Positions 23,871-32,828 of a stretch of 64,000 nt of DNA are shown in pieces; position 1 is the stretch's first letter, and each line of letters begins with the position of its first letter. Made by a program: the position numbers and the translations under genes. Source of the stretch: Nonomuraea zeae (GTDB taxonomy: Bacteria > Actinomycetota > Actinomycetes > Streptosporangiales > Streptosporangiaceae); assembly GCF_005889725.1 (NCBI RefSeq), contig NZ_VCKX01000007.1, positions 1 to 64,000 of the forward strand, read 5' to 3'. The notes beneath the pieces were generated by a model. It searched no databases. It worked only from the letters and a program-made list of their open reading frames with translations, and was not told where the DNA came from.

Positions 23871-26219
23871 TCAAGTCGCCACCCGATCCCGCGACGCCTG
23901 AAGGCCCTGGTCGCTGGGCGCCGGGGCCGCGCTGACGAGCCCGGGCGGGAGGCCGGTGTTCCTTGGGACCCTCGGCACGGCCCTCGCGCCGGGATCGAGA
24001 TAGCGGCGGTTGCCGACATGCCAGGCGATGTTCCCGCACATCCAGTCGCGGAGCCCCTCGACGTACGCCGCCACCTCGGCCCCGCGGGCCAGGTCGTCGC
24101 GCACGATGCGCTCGAAGCTCCGCACGCAGGCCGTGAGCTGGTCGTTGACGATGTCCACGGCCGTCTGCAGGTCGCAGCCCAGGAAGCTGCCGACGGTCAG
24201 GACCCCGTTGTTGGGCTGCCGTTCGACCTCGGTCTCCAGGCGGTAGGACACGATGTCGTTGACCAGGCCGATGTGGTCGGCCCAGGCGCGGCGCAGCTCC
24301 CGCATGGAGTCGCTGTCGAGCAACTCGTCGGGCAGCTCCAGTCGCTGGATCACCAGCAGCAGCCGCGCGCCGAGCCCGCCCGCCCCCTTCGCCGCGCGTG
24401 AGGTCTCGATGTAGTCGATGGGGTCGGGGATCCGGCGCCGCACGCTGTTGCCCAGCTGCCACAGGTTGCCGGCGCAGCACGCCAGCACCTCGTCCCTGAG
24501 GCCGGAGCGCCGCCCGGGCGGCAGGTGCGGGGCCGTCCTGGCCCACAGGTCCGCCAGCCCGCGCTCGACGCAGCCGCCGGGCTCGGGCGTGGCGCCGCCG
24601 TCGAGCGGCATGAACAGGGGCAGGCGGCCGGCGAAGAGCCGGGCCGCCACCAGGTCCGCGCGGGCGTGGTGCTCGGCGACGAAGTGGTCGCCGAGCGCCA
24701 GCACCCAGGTGAACCACAGCGCCATCAGCTCCAGCAGCTCGGCGGGGGCGCCGGGGTTGGTCATCGCGCACCACCTGGCGAACTCCATCGCCTCGAACCT
24801 GTCGCCCGACCACAGACCGCCGGTCGCGCCGACCATCCCCATCTCGTCGGCCCACGCCCGGCTGGCACGGTGGGCGGCGGCGTGATGCGGGTTCAGGCGC
24901 ACTGTCCACGGCATGTGGAAATCGGGCAGGAGGAAGGGAAACCCGGGCGTCACCACGGCGCCCGGGATCGGCTGCGGCGCATCCCCCGGAGCCCACAGCA
25001 GCGCGGGCCCCTGGGCCCGCGACGGCGTGGCAGCACCGGGAGCCTGCGCCGGCACCGCACCCTGAGCCTGCGCCGGCACGGTGCCGGGCACGGCGGTTAC
25101 GGCGGGCACGGCGGTTACGGCGACTGCGGCGGGCGGGACGGTCGCAGTCGGGGCGGTCGCGGACGGGACGGTCGCGGACGGGACGGTCGCGGACGGGACG
25201 GTCGCGGACGGGACGGTCGCGGACGGGACGGTCGCGGACGGGGCCGGGCGGGGCGGCTCGGTGCGACGGCCGCAGCGCTCGTGCCACTCGCGGCAACCGG
25301 CCTGGTACTCCCGCAGCCCCCGGACGAACCGGACGACCCGCATCCGCTGCTCCGCGTCGAGCCCGTGCTCCTCCATCAGCGCGGGTAGCTCGGTGAGCGC
25401 CGTGTTCTCGAACCGCCGCAACCGGGAGGTACGCAGGTCGTTCACCCGGTCGGCGGCCGTCTGCGGGTCGCAGCCGAGGAACCGCTCCAGCACCACCACC
25501 CCGTTGCCCGGCGCGCCCTCCCCCCGATAGGAGTAGAGGTCGCCGCACAGGTGCACGGCGTCGGCGAACGCGTCGAGCAGCATTCCGATCGGCCGCGTGC
25601 CGGCGATCTCGGCGGGCAGCTCGGCCGCCAGCGCGTGCTCGATCAGTCCGGCCGCCCAGGAGGCGGTGCCGGAGCCCCGGCGCAGGGCGACGTACTCGAT
25701 GGGGTTGGGCACCCGCCCGCCCGCCAGCAGGTCGCGCTCGCGCAGCAGGCCCCGGACGAGGACCCGCGTCCCCGCGGCGAACCGGCGCCGCCAGCCCGGC
25801 GAGGTGCCGGGGACCGTACGCGCCCAGAGCTCGGCCAGGGCGCGCTCTCCCGGGTCCGCGGGGGCCGGGACGCGGGCCGATCCCTCGGGGGTGAACCGGG
25901 CGAGCCCGTCGAGATAGGCCCTCGCCGGCCGCTCCGGCACCAGGCGGACGTGGTCGGCGAGCCAGAGCCTCCAGGCGTGCCAGCCGGTGAGCAGATCGAG
26001 CTCCTCCGGGGAGGTGTCCGGATGGCAGTAGGCCGCCAGGAGCGCGATCCTCATGGACTCGAACGCCGGCTCGTCCCAGATCCGCGTGCCCCGGCGGTCG
26101 AGGAGGCCCATCTCCGTCGCCCAGCTCCTGGAGCGTTCGCGGGCCGTGGCGGCGTGCGGGCTCAGGCGGGCGAAGTCGGGCTGGAAGAGAAGGGGGAGTT
26201 CGTACGGGTGCGCCGCCAT
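23871..26219 (-). CDS. Two-domain terpene synthase, geosmin/germacradienol-synthase-like, motifs altered
   Basis: A 782-residue protein with two class I terpene synthase domains (about residues 1-320 and 425-745), arranged as in germacradienol/geosmin synthase (usually about 725). Blocks such as LPDFHMPWTVRLNPH, NPIEYVALRR, and FLGCD...AAD..ND are shared with that family. The metal-binding aspartate motif expected as DDHF is LADH at 87-90 and GDHF at 510-513. The second motif is GDLYSYRGE at 226-234 in the first domain and the intact NDIVSYRLE at 654-662 in the second, where RRY (738-740) is also present. The linker holds about six PSATV repeats. ATG 26219 has AAAGGCAGGG upstream. Product unknown; it may be atypical or partly inactive. 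Confidence 0.85.
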   Translation of the reverse strand: MAAHPYELPLLFQPDFARLSPHAATARERSRSWATEMGLLDRRGTRIWDEPAFESMRIALLAAYCHPDTSPEELDLLTGWHAWRLWLADHVRLVPERPARAYLDGLARFTPEGSARVPAPADPGERALAELWARTVPGTSPGWRRRFAAGTRVLVRGLLRERDLLAGGRVPNPIEYVALRRGSGTASWAAGLIEHALAAELPAEIAGTRPIGMLLDAFADAVHLCGDLYSYRGEGAPGNGVVVLERFLGCDPQTAADRVNDLRTSRLRRFENTALTELPALMEEHGLDAEQRMRVVRFVRGLREYQAGCREWHERCGRRTEPPRPAPSATVPSATVPSATVPSATVPSATVPSATAPTATVPPAAVAVTAVPAVTAVPGTVPAQAQGAVPAQAPGAATPSRAQGPALLWAPGDAPQPIPGAVVTPGFPFLLPDFHMPWTVRLNPHHAAAHRASRAWADEMGMVGATGGLWSGDRFEAMEFARWCAMTNPGAPAELLELMALWFTWVLALGDHFVAEHHARADLVAARLFAGRLPLFMPLDGGATPEPGGCVERGLADLWARTAPHLPPGRRSGLRDEVLACCAGNLWQLGNSVRRRIPDPIDYIETSRAAKGAGGLGARLLLVIQRLELPDELLDSDSMRELRRAWADHIGLVNDIVSYRLETEVERQPNNGVLTVGSFLGCDLQTAVDIVNDQLTACVRSFERIVRDDLARGAEVAAYVEGLRDWMCGNIAWHVGNRRYLDPGARAVPRVPRNTGLPPGLVSAAPAPSDQGLQASRDRVAT
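25156..25241. repeat. 15-bp tandem repeat coding for PSATV units
   Basis: GTCGCGGACGGGACG is repeated exactly five times from 25156 to 25230, with a sixth partial copy to 25241. On the minus strand it codes for the PSATV pentapeptides in the interdomain linker of the terpene synthase. The unit keeps the frame, so copy number can vary without loss of the protein. Confidence 0.95.
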
Positions 26220-26389
26220 CGAGCCCTGCCTTTGCGACGAGTTGCTGGAGCTTATGAAGTTGTGGCGGCCTCTTGGGACGCAAGCGCCCCTTGAGTACGC
26301 TGAGTCACCATTATGCACACGGAGCGTAACGAGATCGCAACCCTACGAATACGGGCATCTCGTAGTCAGACCCCGGACGAGAGGTGATG

Positions 26390-26806
26390 ATGACCGGTAT
26401 GAGCAAGCGCGCGCTCGTGTGGACAGGGGCCGTCGTCGCGGTGGCGGCCCTGGTCGGATTGGGCGTCTACTTCGCGCGGGTGGGGCTGGCGGACGCCGAC
26501 CAGCTCGCCAGCGTGATCGGGGTGTTCGTCGCCCTGGCCGGGCTGGGCGTCTCGGTGTACGGACTGATCACCGCCCGCCCGCCCGCACAGCCGGAACCGC
26601 CGGAACCGCCGGAACCGCAGACCCCACCGCAGGACCGGCGGCCCCAGCGACCGGCGCCACCGGACCAGACCCCGGCCAGGCCGGATGTGTCGGCCTCCGG
26701 GCCGCGCTCGATCGCCATCGGGGGCGACAACACCGGCATCGCCTCCACCGGAGACGATGCCGTGCACCTTCACCTGCCCCCAGAAGAGGGCGGCGAGAAG
26801 ACCTAG
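26390..26806 (+). CDS. Small membrane protein with [16 protein letters not shown] motif
   Basis: A 138-residue protein with two transmembrane helices (about residues 8-27 and 40-60), a Pro-rich linker with repeated PEPPE units, and a terminal block [19 protein letters not shown] that resembles the short GG(D/N)NxGIxxTGD motif found at the ends of many actinobacterial effector or STAND-type proteins; its role is unknown. ATG 26390 is five bases after GAGAGG; ATG 26387 and 26399 are also in frame. Its stop codon overlaps that of the convergent thiolase in the tetramer CTAG (26803-26806). Confidence 0.7.
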   Translation: MTGMSKRALVWTGAVVAVAALVGLGVYFARVGLADADQLASVIGVFVALAGLGVSVYGLITARPPAQPEPPEPPEPQTPPQDRRPQRPAPPDQTPARPDVSASGPRSIAIGGDNTGIASTGDDAVHLHLPPEEGGEKT

Positions 26807-27984
26807 GGAACGCGGATGAGAAGGGCGTCGCCCTGCCCGCCGCCGCCGCACAGTCCGGCCGCGCCCAGGCCGCCGCCCCTGCGCTTCAGCTCGTACGCCA
26901 GCGACAGCACGATCCGCGCCCCCGACGCCCCGATCGGGTGGCCGAGGGCGATGCCGCCCCCGTTGACGTTGACCTTGTCCAGCGGGACGCCGAGCTCCTT
27001 GGCCGACTGCAGGACGACGCTGGCGAACGCCTCGTTGATCTCCACCAGGTCGAGCTCCCCGGCCGTGACGCCCTGCTTGGCCATCGCCTGCTTGATCGCG
27101 TTCGCCGGCTGCGACTGCAGCGAAGCGTCGGGGCCGGCCACGTTGCCGTGCCGGCCGATCTCCGCCAGCCACGGCAGGCCCAGCTCCTCGGCCTTGGCCT
27201 TGGACATGACCACGACGGCGCAGGCGCCGTCGGAGATCTGCGAGGCGGAGCCGGCCGTGATCGTGCCGTCAGCCGCGAAGGCCGGGCGCAGCTTGGCCAG
27301 CGTCTCCACGGTCGTGTCGCCGCGGATGCCCTCGTCCTCCTTGACCACCACCGGCTCGCCCTTGCGCTGCGGGATCTCCACGGGGACGATCTCGTCCTCG
27401 AAGACGCCGTTCTTGGTGGCGGCGGCGGCGAGCTGGTGGGAGCGGGCCGACAGGGAGTCCTGCTCCTCACGGCCGATCCCGAGCCTGGCGTTGTAGCGCT
27501 CGGTCGACTCCCCCATCGCGCACTGGTCGAACGCGCAGAACAGGCCGTCGTGGGCCATCGAGTCGAGCACCTCGGACGAGCCGTACTTGACGCCCTTGCG
27601 CAGGCCGGGCAGCAGGTGGGGGGCGTTGGTCATGGACTCCATGCCGCCGGCCACCACGATGTCGAACTCGCCGGCCCTGATGAGCTGGTCGGCCAGGGCG
27701 ATGGCGTCCAGTCCCGACAGGCAGACCTTGTTGATGGTGATGGAGGGGACGGTCATCGGGATGCCGGCCTTGACGGCGGCCTGGCGGGAGGGGATCTGGC
27801 CGGCCCCCGCCTGGAGGACCTGGCCCATGATGACGTACTCGACGGCCTCCGGGGCCACCCCCGCGCGCTCCAGGGCGGCCTTGATCGCGATGCCGCCCAG
27901 ATCCACGGCCTGCAGGCCGGACAGAGCGCCGAGCAGCCGGCCGATGGGGGTGCGAGCTCCGGCAACGATGACGGAACTGGACAT
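26803..27984 (-). CDS. Acetyl-CoA C-acetyltransferase (thiolase)
   Basis: A 393-residue thiolase that condenses or cleaves acetyl-CoA/acetoacetyl-CoA. Nucleophile Cys88 is in [11 protein letters not shown], catalytic His349 in [10 protein letters not shown] and the second Cys at 379 in CGGGGQGDA, the standard triad. ATG 27984 has AGGAGG eight bases upstream, an excellent site. It is divergent from mce with 84 bases between, and as in Streptomyces this pairs a thiolase with methylmalonyl-CoA epimerase, in acyl-CoA metabolism. A frame continuing upstream to 28497 is not used. Confidence 0.95.
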   Translation of the reverse strand: MSSSVIVAGARTPIGRLLGALSGLQAVDLGGIAIKAALERAGVAPEAVEYVIMGQVLQAGAGQIPSRQAAVKAGIPMTVPSITINKVCLSGLDAIALADQLIRAGEFDIVVAGGMESMTNAPHLLPGLRKGVKYGSSEVLDSMAHDGLFCAFDQCAMGESTERYNARLGIGREEQDSLSARSHQLAAAATKNGVFEDEIVPVEIPQRKGEPVVVKEDEGIRGDTTVETLAKLRPAFAADGTITAGSASQISDGACAVVVMSKAKAEELGLPWLAEIGRHGNVAGPDASLQSQPANAIKQAMAKQGVTAGELDLVEINEAFASVVLQSAKELGVPLDKVNVNGGGIALGHPIGASGARIVLSLAYELKRRGGGLGAAGLCGGGGQGDALLIRVP

Positions 27985-28068
27985 GACAACGGCCTCCTGT
28001 GCTCGCGTCGGGTTCTTTGACACCATACCCACGAGTAGTACGCGGCTCGCTATGGAGGTAGGCCACAC

Positions 28069-28491
28069 ATGTTCATGCGGATCGACCACATCGGCATCGC
28101 CTGCAGGGACCTTGAGGAGAAGATCGCCTTCTTCTCCGAGACGTTCGAGCTGACCGTCGTGGCCCGCGAGGTGAACGAGGAGCAGGGCGTGAAGGAGGCC
28201 ATGCTGCACATCGCCGACGGCGAAGGCGGGGGCTCCTACATTCAGCTCCTGGAGCCTCTCTCCGAGGACTCGCCTGTGGGAAAATTCCTGGCTAAGCGTG
28301 GCGAAGGCGTCCATCATGTTGCATTCGGTGTACGCGACGTCACGGAAACCATGGCTAAGATCAACGAGAAGGGCGTGCGGCTGCTGGACCAACACCCCCG
28401 GCACGGGTCCATGGGCTCGGAGATCGCGTTCCTGCATCCCAAGGATGTCGGAGGAATGCTGACGGAGTTGGTCCAGGCGGCCAAGCGCTGA
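28069..28491 (+). CDS. mce: Methylmalonyl-CoA epimerase
   Basis: A 140-residue member of the glyoxalase/vicinal oxygen chelate fold that interconverts (2R)- and (2S)-methylmalonyl-CoA, linking propionyl-CoA metabolism and the B12-dependent mutase. The metal-binding His7 lies in RIDHIGIAC; the second set is [10 protein letters not shown] and the Glu near LHPKD in [16 protein letters not shown] 28069 is ten bases downstream of GGAGG (28054-28058). A PduO cobalamin adenosyltransferase is encoded at 54326 and could serve the mutase. Confidence 0.93.
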   Translation: MFMRIDHIGIACRDLEEKIAFFSETFELTVVAREVNEEQGVKEAMLHIADGEGGGSYIQLLEPLSEDSPVGKFLAKRGEGVHHVAFGVRDVTETMAKINEKGVRLLDQHPRHGSMGSEIAFLHPKDVGGMLTELVQAAKR

Positions 28492-28684
28492 AACCACGCA
28501 AAATCGGTCATATGTAACTAGTCACGCAGAAAGTTGGACGGGGCTTCTCAGGCGGCACCAGCGGAGTACGCTTGACCTTCCACCGGACAAGGAGCCTGCC
28601 GAGAGGCACAGGCTTCTGGCTCGGATGCCCCGAACCCCCCGTCCGGCCCGTGTAGCCGTCTCGACAACCCAGGATCGAGCCTCC

Positions 28685-29977
28685 ATGCAGTCCGACATCG
28701 ACGCCCAGCTCAACAATTTCTTCGAAGACGCCCCAGCGCGCGAGTTCGACGTGGTGCTTCGCGGTTACGACCGGCATCAGGTCCACGATCACCTGAAGCA
28801 GCTCGACGGAGAGCTACGTCAGGCTCGCGAGCAGGCCGCCGGCCTGCAGCGCGATCTGTCCGACTCCCAGCGCCAGCTACAGGAGCAGGAGCGTCCCACC
28901 TACTCCGGTCTCGGCGCGCGCATCGAGCAGCTGCTGCGCCTGGCCGAGGAGCAGGCCACGGAGCTCGTGCAGGCCGCCAGGTCCGAGGCCAACGAGATCA
29001 AGGCCGCGGCCAAGGTCGAGGCGGCCGACCTGCGTGCGGCAGCCGAGGCTGAGGCGGCCGACAAGCGCGCCCAGGCCACGCGCGAGAGCGACGACATGCG
29101 CTCGACCGCGGAGCGGGAGGCCGAGGAGATCCGCTCGACCGCCCGTCGCGAGGCCGACGAGCTGACCAACACCACCGAGCGCGAGGCCGCGAAGCTGCGG
29201 GCCACGGCCGACCACGAGGTCGCGGAGAAGCGGGCCGACGCCGAGCGGGAGATCGCCAAGCTGCGCACCACCACCGAGCGCGAGGTCGCCCAGCTCAGGG
29301 CGTCGACCAAGCGCGAGCGTGACGAGGTGCTGACCACCGCCAAGCGGCAGGCCGACGAGATGCGCGCGCAGGCTCAGCGGGTGCTGGAGGAGTCGGAGGC
29401 CAAGCGGGCGCAGGACGAGGCCGAGTTCGAGATCCAGCTCGCCTCCCGCCGCGAGGACGCCGAGCGCCAGGAGGCCGAGCGGCACGCCACCGCCCAGGCC
29501 GCCACACAGAAGCTGGTCGCCGAGGCCGAGCAGCGCGCCGCCACGGCCGAGTCGAGGGCCACGAAGGCGACGCAGCAGGCCGACCAGACCCGCCGCGAGG
29601 CCGATCTGCACGCCAAGCAGCTCGTCGCGAACGCCCGTAAGAGCTCCGAGACGATCGTTTCCGAGGCCAAGTCGAGCGCCGAGACCATCGTCACCGAGGC
29701 GAAGAACGAAGCCGAGCGCACGCGCACGGCGATGCAGCGCCAGGTCGACGAGCTCACGCGCCAGCGCGACAGCATCACCAGCCACCTCGCTCAGCTCCGC
29801 CAGCTCCTCGGCGGCGCCGCCCTTCCGGGTCTCGAGCCGGAGCCCGCGGTCACCGCGGCCCCGCCGAAGCCCGCGATCGCCGCGCCCGTGATCGAGGCCC
29901 CGGCGGCCCCGGCCACGACGCCCGCGCCCAAGGTGCAGGCCAAGTCCGAGGACGACGCCGAGTGGTGGCAGGAGTAA
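28685..29977 (+). CDS. filP: FilP/DivIVA-like coiled-coil polarity protein
   Basis: A 430-residue protein with a DivIVA-like N-terminus (FDVVLRGYDRHQVHDHLKQL, residues about 19-38), a long coiled coil over residues 40-370 built of repeating (R)xxAExEAxxIRxxAxREAD-like units without glycine or proline, and an Ala/Pro-rich tail ending EDDAEWWQE. It should form filaments that organise polar growth, as known for Streptomyces FilP and Scy. In S. coelicolor filP and scy lie beside mce; here only one such protein is present. ATG 28685 gives the family start. A strong terminator follows at 30063. Confidence 0.85.
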   Translation: MQSDIDAQLNNFFEDAPAREFDVVLRGYDRHQVHDHLKQLDGELRQAREQAAGLQRDLSDSQRQLQEQERPTYSGLGARIEQLLRLAEEQATELVQAARSEANEIKAAAKVEAADLRAAAEAEAADKRAQATRESDDMRSTAEREAEEIRSTARREADELTNTTEREAAKLRATADHEVAEKRADAEREIAKLRTTTEREVAQLRASTKRERDEVLTTAKRQADEMRAQAQRVLEESEAKRAQDEAEFEIQLASRREDAERQEAERHATAQAATQKLVAEAEQRAATAESRATKATQQADQTRREADLHAKQLVANARKSSETIVSEAKSSAETIVTEAKNEAERTRTAMQRQVDELTRQRDSITSHLAQLRQLLGGAALPGLEPEPAVTAAPPKPAIAAPVIEAPAAPATTPAPKVQAKSEDDAEWWQE

Positions 29978-30062
29978 CGGCCGCGCACGAGCAGCGCGTA
30001 CACGGGGCATGTGCGCGCTCGGGGGCAGGCACGGGGGCTGACTGACGGCTGTTTGACGGCTG

Positions 30063-30100
30063 GAGAGAGCCTGGCGATCTGATGGTCGCTAGGCTCTCTC
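30063..30100 (+). terminator. Two-tier terminator after filP
   Basis: GAGAGAGCCT (30063-30072) pairs with AGGCTCTCTC (30091-30100); inside, GCGA pairs with TCGC. It is followed by TTTGTTG, the closest thing to a U-tract in the window. Confidence 0.9.
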
Positions 30101-30158
30101 TTTGTTGTCGGGCTCGTACGAGCCCGGCGTGGTTTGTCGCCGACCGTGGGAGCCCCCC

Positions 30159-31379
30159 TTGTCCGCAGACGTCGAGCCCCCGAAGGCAGCGTCCTCGAAG
30201 ACAGCATCCTCAAAGGCAGCGTCATCGAAGGCCGGATCCCCGGAAGCAGAGGCCCCGGAAGCAGAGACCCCGGAAGCCGGGCCCGCCACGGATGCCCCGC
30301 GCAAGGACGGCACCGGCGGCGACGACACCGGCCAGCCCTTCGGCCTGCCGGGCAAGCCGCTCGCCCGGGGCCCGTTCCTGTTCGGGCTGGTCGGTGGCCT
30401 GGGCGTGCTGACGGCGATCGCGATCGCCCAGATGGTGGTCAACTCCCTGAGCACGATCATCCTGGTCGTCGTGGCGATGTTCCTGGCCGTCGGGCTCAAC
30501 CCGGCCGTCGAGGCGTTACAGCGGCGCGGCCTGGCCAGGCGGGGCGCGATCTCGATCGTGTTCGCCGGGGTCATCGTGGCGTTCGTGCTGTTCGGGCTGG
30601 CCGTGGTGCCGCCGGTGAGCAAGCAGCTCTCGGAGTTCGTCGCGGCGGTGCCCGGCTACATCACCGACCTGAGCAACCACCCGACGTTGCGCCAGCTCGA
30701 CGCCGACTATCAGATCCTTCCGCAGCTGCGGACGTTCGTGACCAACACCCTCGGACCATCGCTGGCCACCGGAATCATGGGCGCGGGCCTGGTCGTGCTC
30801 AACGGCGTGTTCACCACGGTGACGCTGCTGGTGCTCATGCTCTACTTCCTCGGCTCGCTGCACACGATCAAGGCGTACCTGCTCAAGCTCGTGCCGGCCT
30901 CCCGCAGGTCGCGGACGAGCGCGCTCAGCGAGCAGATCCTCAGCGGCATCGGCGGGTACGTGGCCGGCAACGTGCTCATCTCGGTCATCGCCGGCCTGCT
31001 GACGTGGATCTTCCTGTCGATCGTGGGCGTCAGGTACGCGCTCGCGCTCGCCCTCGTCGTGGCACTGACGGACCTGATCCCGCTGGTGGGCGCCACGATC
31101 GGCGCGGTGCTCGTGTCCGGTGTCGCGCTGCTGCAGTCCGTGCCCGCCGGGATCGCCTGCGCGATCTTCTTCATCGTCTACCAGCAGGTCGAGAACTACT
31201 TCATCTACCCGAGGGTGATGAAACGCTCGGTGGACGTGACGCCCGCCGTGACGGTCATCGCCGCGCTGTTCGGCGGCGCGCTGCTCGGCATCGTCGGCGC
31301 CCTGCTGGCCATCCCGGTGGCCGCCGCCATCGCACTGATCATCCGCGAGGTCGTGCTGCCCCGCCAAGATCAGTCTTGA
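30159..31379 (+). CDS. AI-2E family transporter (UPF0118 membrane protein)
   Basis: A 406-residue membrane protein. The first 60 residues are a cytoplasmic low-complexity segment with KAASSK and PEAE repeats; then come eight hydrophobic helices, beginning GPFLFGLVGGLGVLTAIAIA, with the family blocks ALTDLIPLVGATIGAVLV and QQVENYFIYPRVM. Substrate is uncertain: relatives include AI-2 exporter TqsA and Na+/H+ antiporters. TTG 30159 has GGGAG six bases before it; an earlier TTG at 30102 lies directly after the terminator and is less likely. Its end overlaps the convergent hydrolase gene by 41 bases. Confidence 0.9.
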   Translation: MSADVEPPKAASSKTASSKAASSKAGSPEAEAPEAETPEAGPATDAPRKDGTGGDDTGQPFGLPGKPLARGPFLFGLVGGLGVLTAIAIAQMVVNSLSTIILVVVAMFLAVGLNPAVEALQRRGLARRGAISIVFAGVIVAFVLFGLAVVPPVSKQLSEFVAAVPGYITDLSNHPTLRQLDADYQILPQLRTFVTNTLGPSLATGIMGAGLVVLNGVFTTVTLLVLMLYFLGSLHTIKAYLLKLVPASRRSRTSALSEQILSGIGGYVAGNVLISVIAGLLTWIFLSIVGVRYALALALVVALTDLIPLVGATIGAVLVSGVALLQSVPAGIACAIFFIVYQQVENYFIYPRVMKRSVDVTPAVTVIAALFGGALLGIVGALLAIPVAAAIALIIREVVLPRQDQS

Positions 31380-32139
31380 GGAACTCGGTCACGGCGGCGT
31401 TGAACGCCTCGGGCTGCTCGACCGCGCTCAGGTGGCCTGCCTTGGGGATGATCTCCAGCCGGCCCTCAGGCACGGCCCTGACCATGGCCTCGGCGTCGGC
31501 GGGCGGGGACAGCTCGTCCTCCTCCCCCACGACGACCAGGAGCGGGACCTTGAGCGCGGCCAGCGTCTCGAACGAGTCGGGCCGCGCGGCCATCGCCCGC
31601 TGCGCCCAGGCGACGGCGCCCGGCGGCGCGGACTGCACCAGCCCCTTGACCCGCCCGAACACCATGGCCCGCCGCTCCTTGGTCGTGGGGCCGATGAGCG
31701 CCGGGAGCACCTCGCTGACCAGCACCTCGCTGCCGTCCGACAGCACGGCCTGCGCGATCCGCTCGCGGTTCTCCCTGGCCGCGGGCGGATCGGGGCCGGC
31801 CTTGGTGTCGGCCAGCACCACGCCCAGCATCCGGTCCGGATGCCGGCGGCAGAACGCCATGGTCACGTAGCCGCCCATCGACAGGCCGCCGACCACGGCC
31901 CGGTCTATGCCCTCCTCGTCCAGCAGCCTGGCGACGTCGTCGGCCATCAGATCGAGTGACGGCTCGTCCTCGCCCAGCCGCGAACCGCCGAAGCCGCGCA
32001 GGTCAGGCGTGATGACCCGGCAGGCCCTGGCCAGCCCTTCCCGCTGGGCCAGCCACATGGCCGACGACAGGGGGAACGCGTGAAGCAGTACAACCGGGAG
32101 CCCGGTCCCGGCCGATCTCGTGTAGAGCTGCACGGACAC
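31339..32139 (-). CDS. Alpha/beta hydrolase
   Basis: A 266-residue soluble alpha/beta-hydrolase. Oxyanion motif LLHAFPLSSAMW near residue 19, nucleophile Ser in GLSMGGYVT (about residue 88), acidic residue in VVVGEEDELSPP and catalytic His in IPKAGHLSAVEQP complete the triad. Substrate is unknown; haloperoxidase/lactonase-like. GTG 32139 lacks a ribosome site. The last 41 bases overlap the end of the AI-2E gene on the other strand, so no terminator can lie between them. Confidence 0.9.
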   Translation of the reverse strand: MSVQLYTRSAGTGLPVVLLHAFPLSSAMWLAQREGLARACRVITPDLRGFGGSRLGEDEPSLDLMADDVARLLDEEGIDRAVVGGLSMGGYVTMAFCRRHPDRMLGVVLADTKAGPDPPAARENRERIAQAVLSDGSEVLVSEVLPALIGPTTKERRAMVFGRVKGLVQSAPPGAVAWAQRAMAARPDSFETLAALKVPLLVVVGEEDELSPPADAEAMVRAVPEGRLEIIPKAGHLSAVEQPEAFNAAVTEFLKTDLGGAARPRG

Positions 32140-32327
32140 ACGTTAGCCCGGTTGGCGGCGACAATCACTCAATGGCGTATCCCGATATCCCCCGATAAAC
32201 CTGACCACTTCTCTTCTGGCTCAATAAAGTGCGCAATTAGCCGTTCGCGCACAGAAATCGGATATTGTCCGGCAGATCCCGCTCGCGCACACTCAAAGAG
32301 ACAGTCCGCTCGCTACGAGGTGACGCG

Positions 32328-32816
32328 ATGGCCGGTACCCGTCCCGCACTGCCCGACGCCACCAACGCCGGTTTCCTGGCCGAGGCGCTGGCCGAGGTGA
32401 ACGCCTACCGCGCCAAGCACCACGCGCCGCCGCTCGCCATGGACCCGCTCCTGGTCGAGTACGCCAGGTCGCGCGCCGCCTCCCGCTCCGAGCACGAGCA
32501 GTTGGAGGCCGGGCACGACGGCCTGCGCGCGGGCACCGGCGAGAGCCTCTTCTGGGGCGCGGGCCCCGAGATGAGCGGCGCCGGGGAGGCGGTCGCCGGC
32601 TGGTACGCCGAGATCGCGGCCTACGACTGGGCCGCCCCGCCCGGCGACGGCGCGAGCGGCCACTTCGCCCAGCTCGTCTGGAAGGGCAGCACGAGGATGG
32701 GCGCGGGACGCGTGGCCGGTCAGGGCTCGGAGCACTTCGAGACCTACATCGTCCTGGTCTTCGAGCCCCCGGGCAACGTCGGCGGCGCGTACGCCGAGAA
32801 CGTCCAGCCGGCCTGA
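32328..32816 (+). CDS. CAP/SCP-domain protein without signal peptide
   Basis: A 162-residue protein consisting almost wholly of one CAP domain: FLAEALAEVNAYRAKHHAPPL, the active-cleft residues around RSEHEQLEAGHDGL, GESLFWG, and the CAP1 motif GHFAQLVWKGSTRMGAG followed by VLVFEPPGN. The fold is GAPR-1-like. Bacterial CAP proteins are normally secreted, but no signal peptide precedes the domain. ATG 32328 has GAGGT six bases upstream; the frame extends further up to 32265 with a basic, non-signal sequence. Confidence 0.88.
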   Translation: MAGTRPALPDATNAGFLAEALAEVNAYRAKHHAPPLAMDPLLVEYARSRAASRSEHEQLEAGHDGLRAGTGESLFWGAGPEMSGAGEAVAGWYAEIAAYDWAAPPGDGASGHFAQLVWKGSTRMGAGRVAGQGSEHFETYIVLVFEPPGNVGGAYAENVQPA

Positions 32817-32828
32817 TCGGCCACCTGG

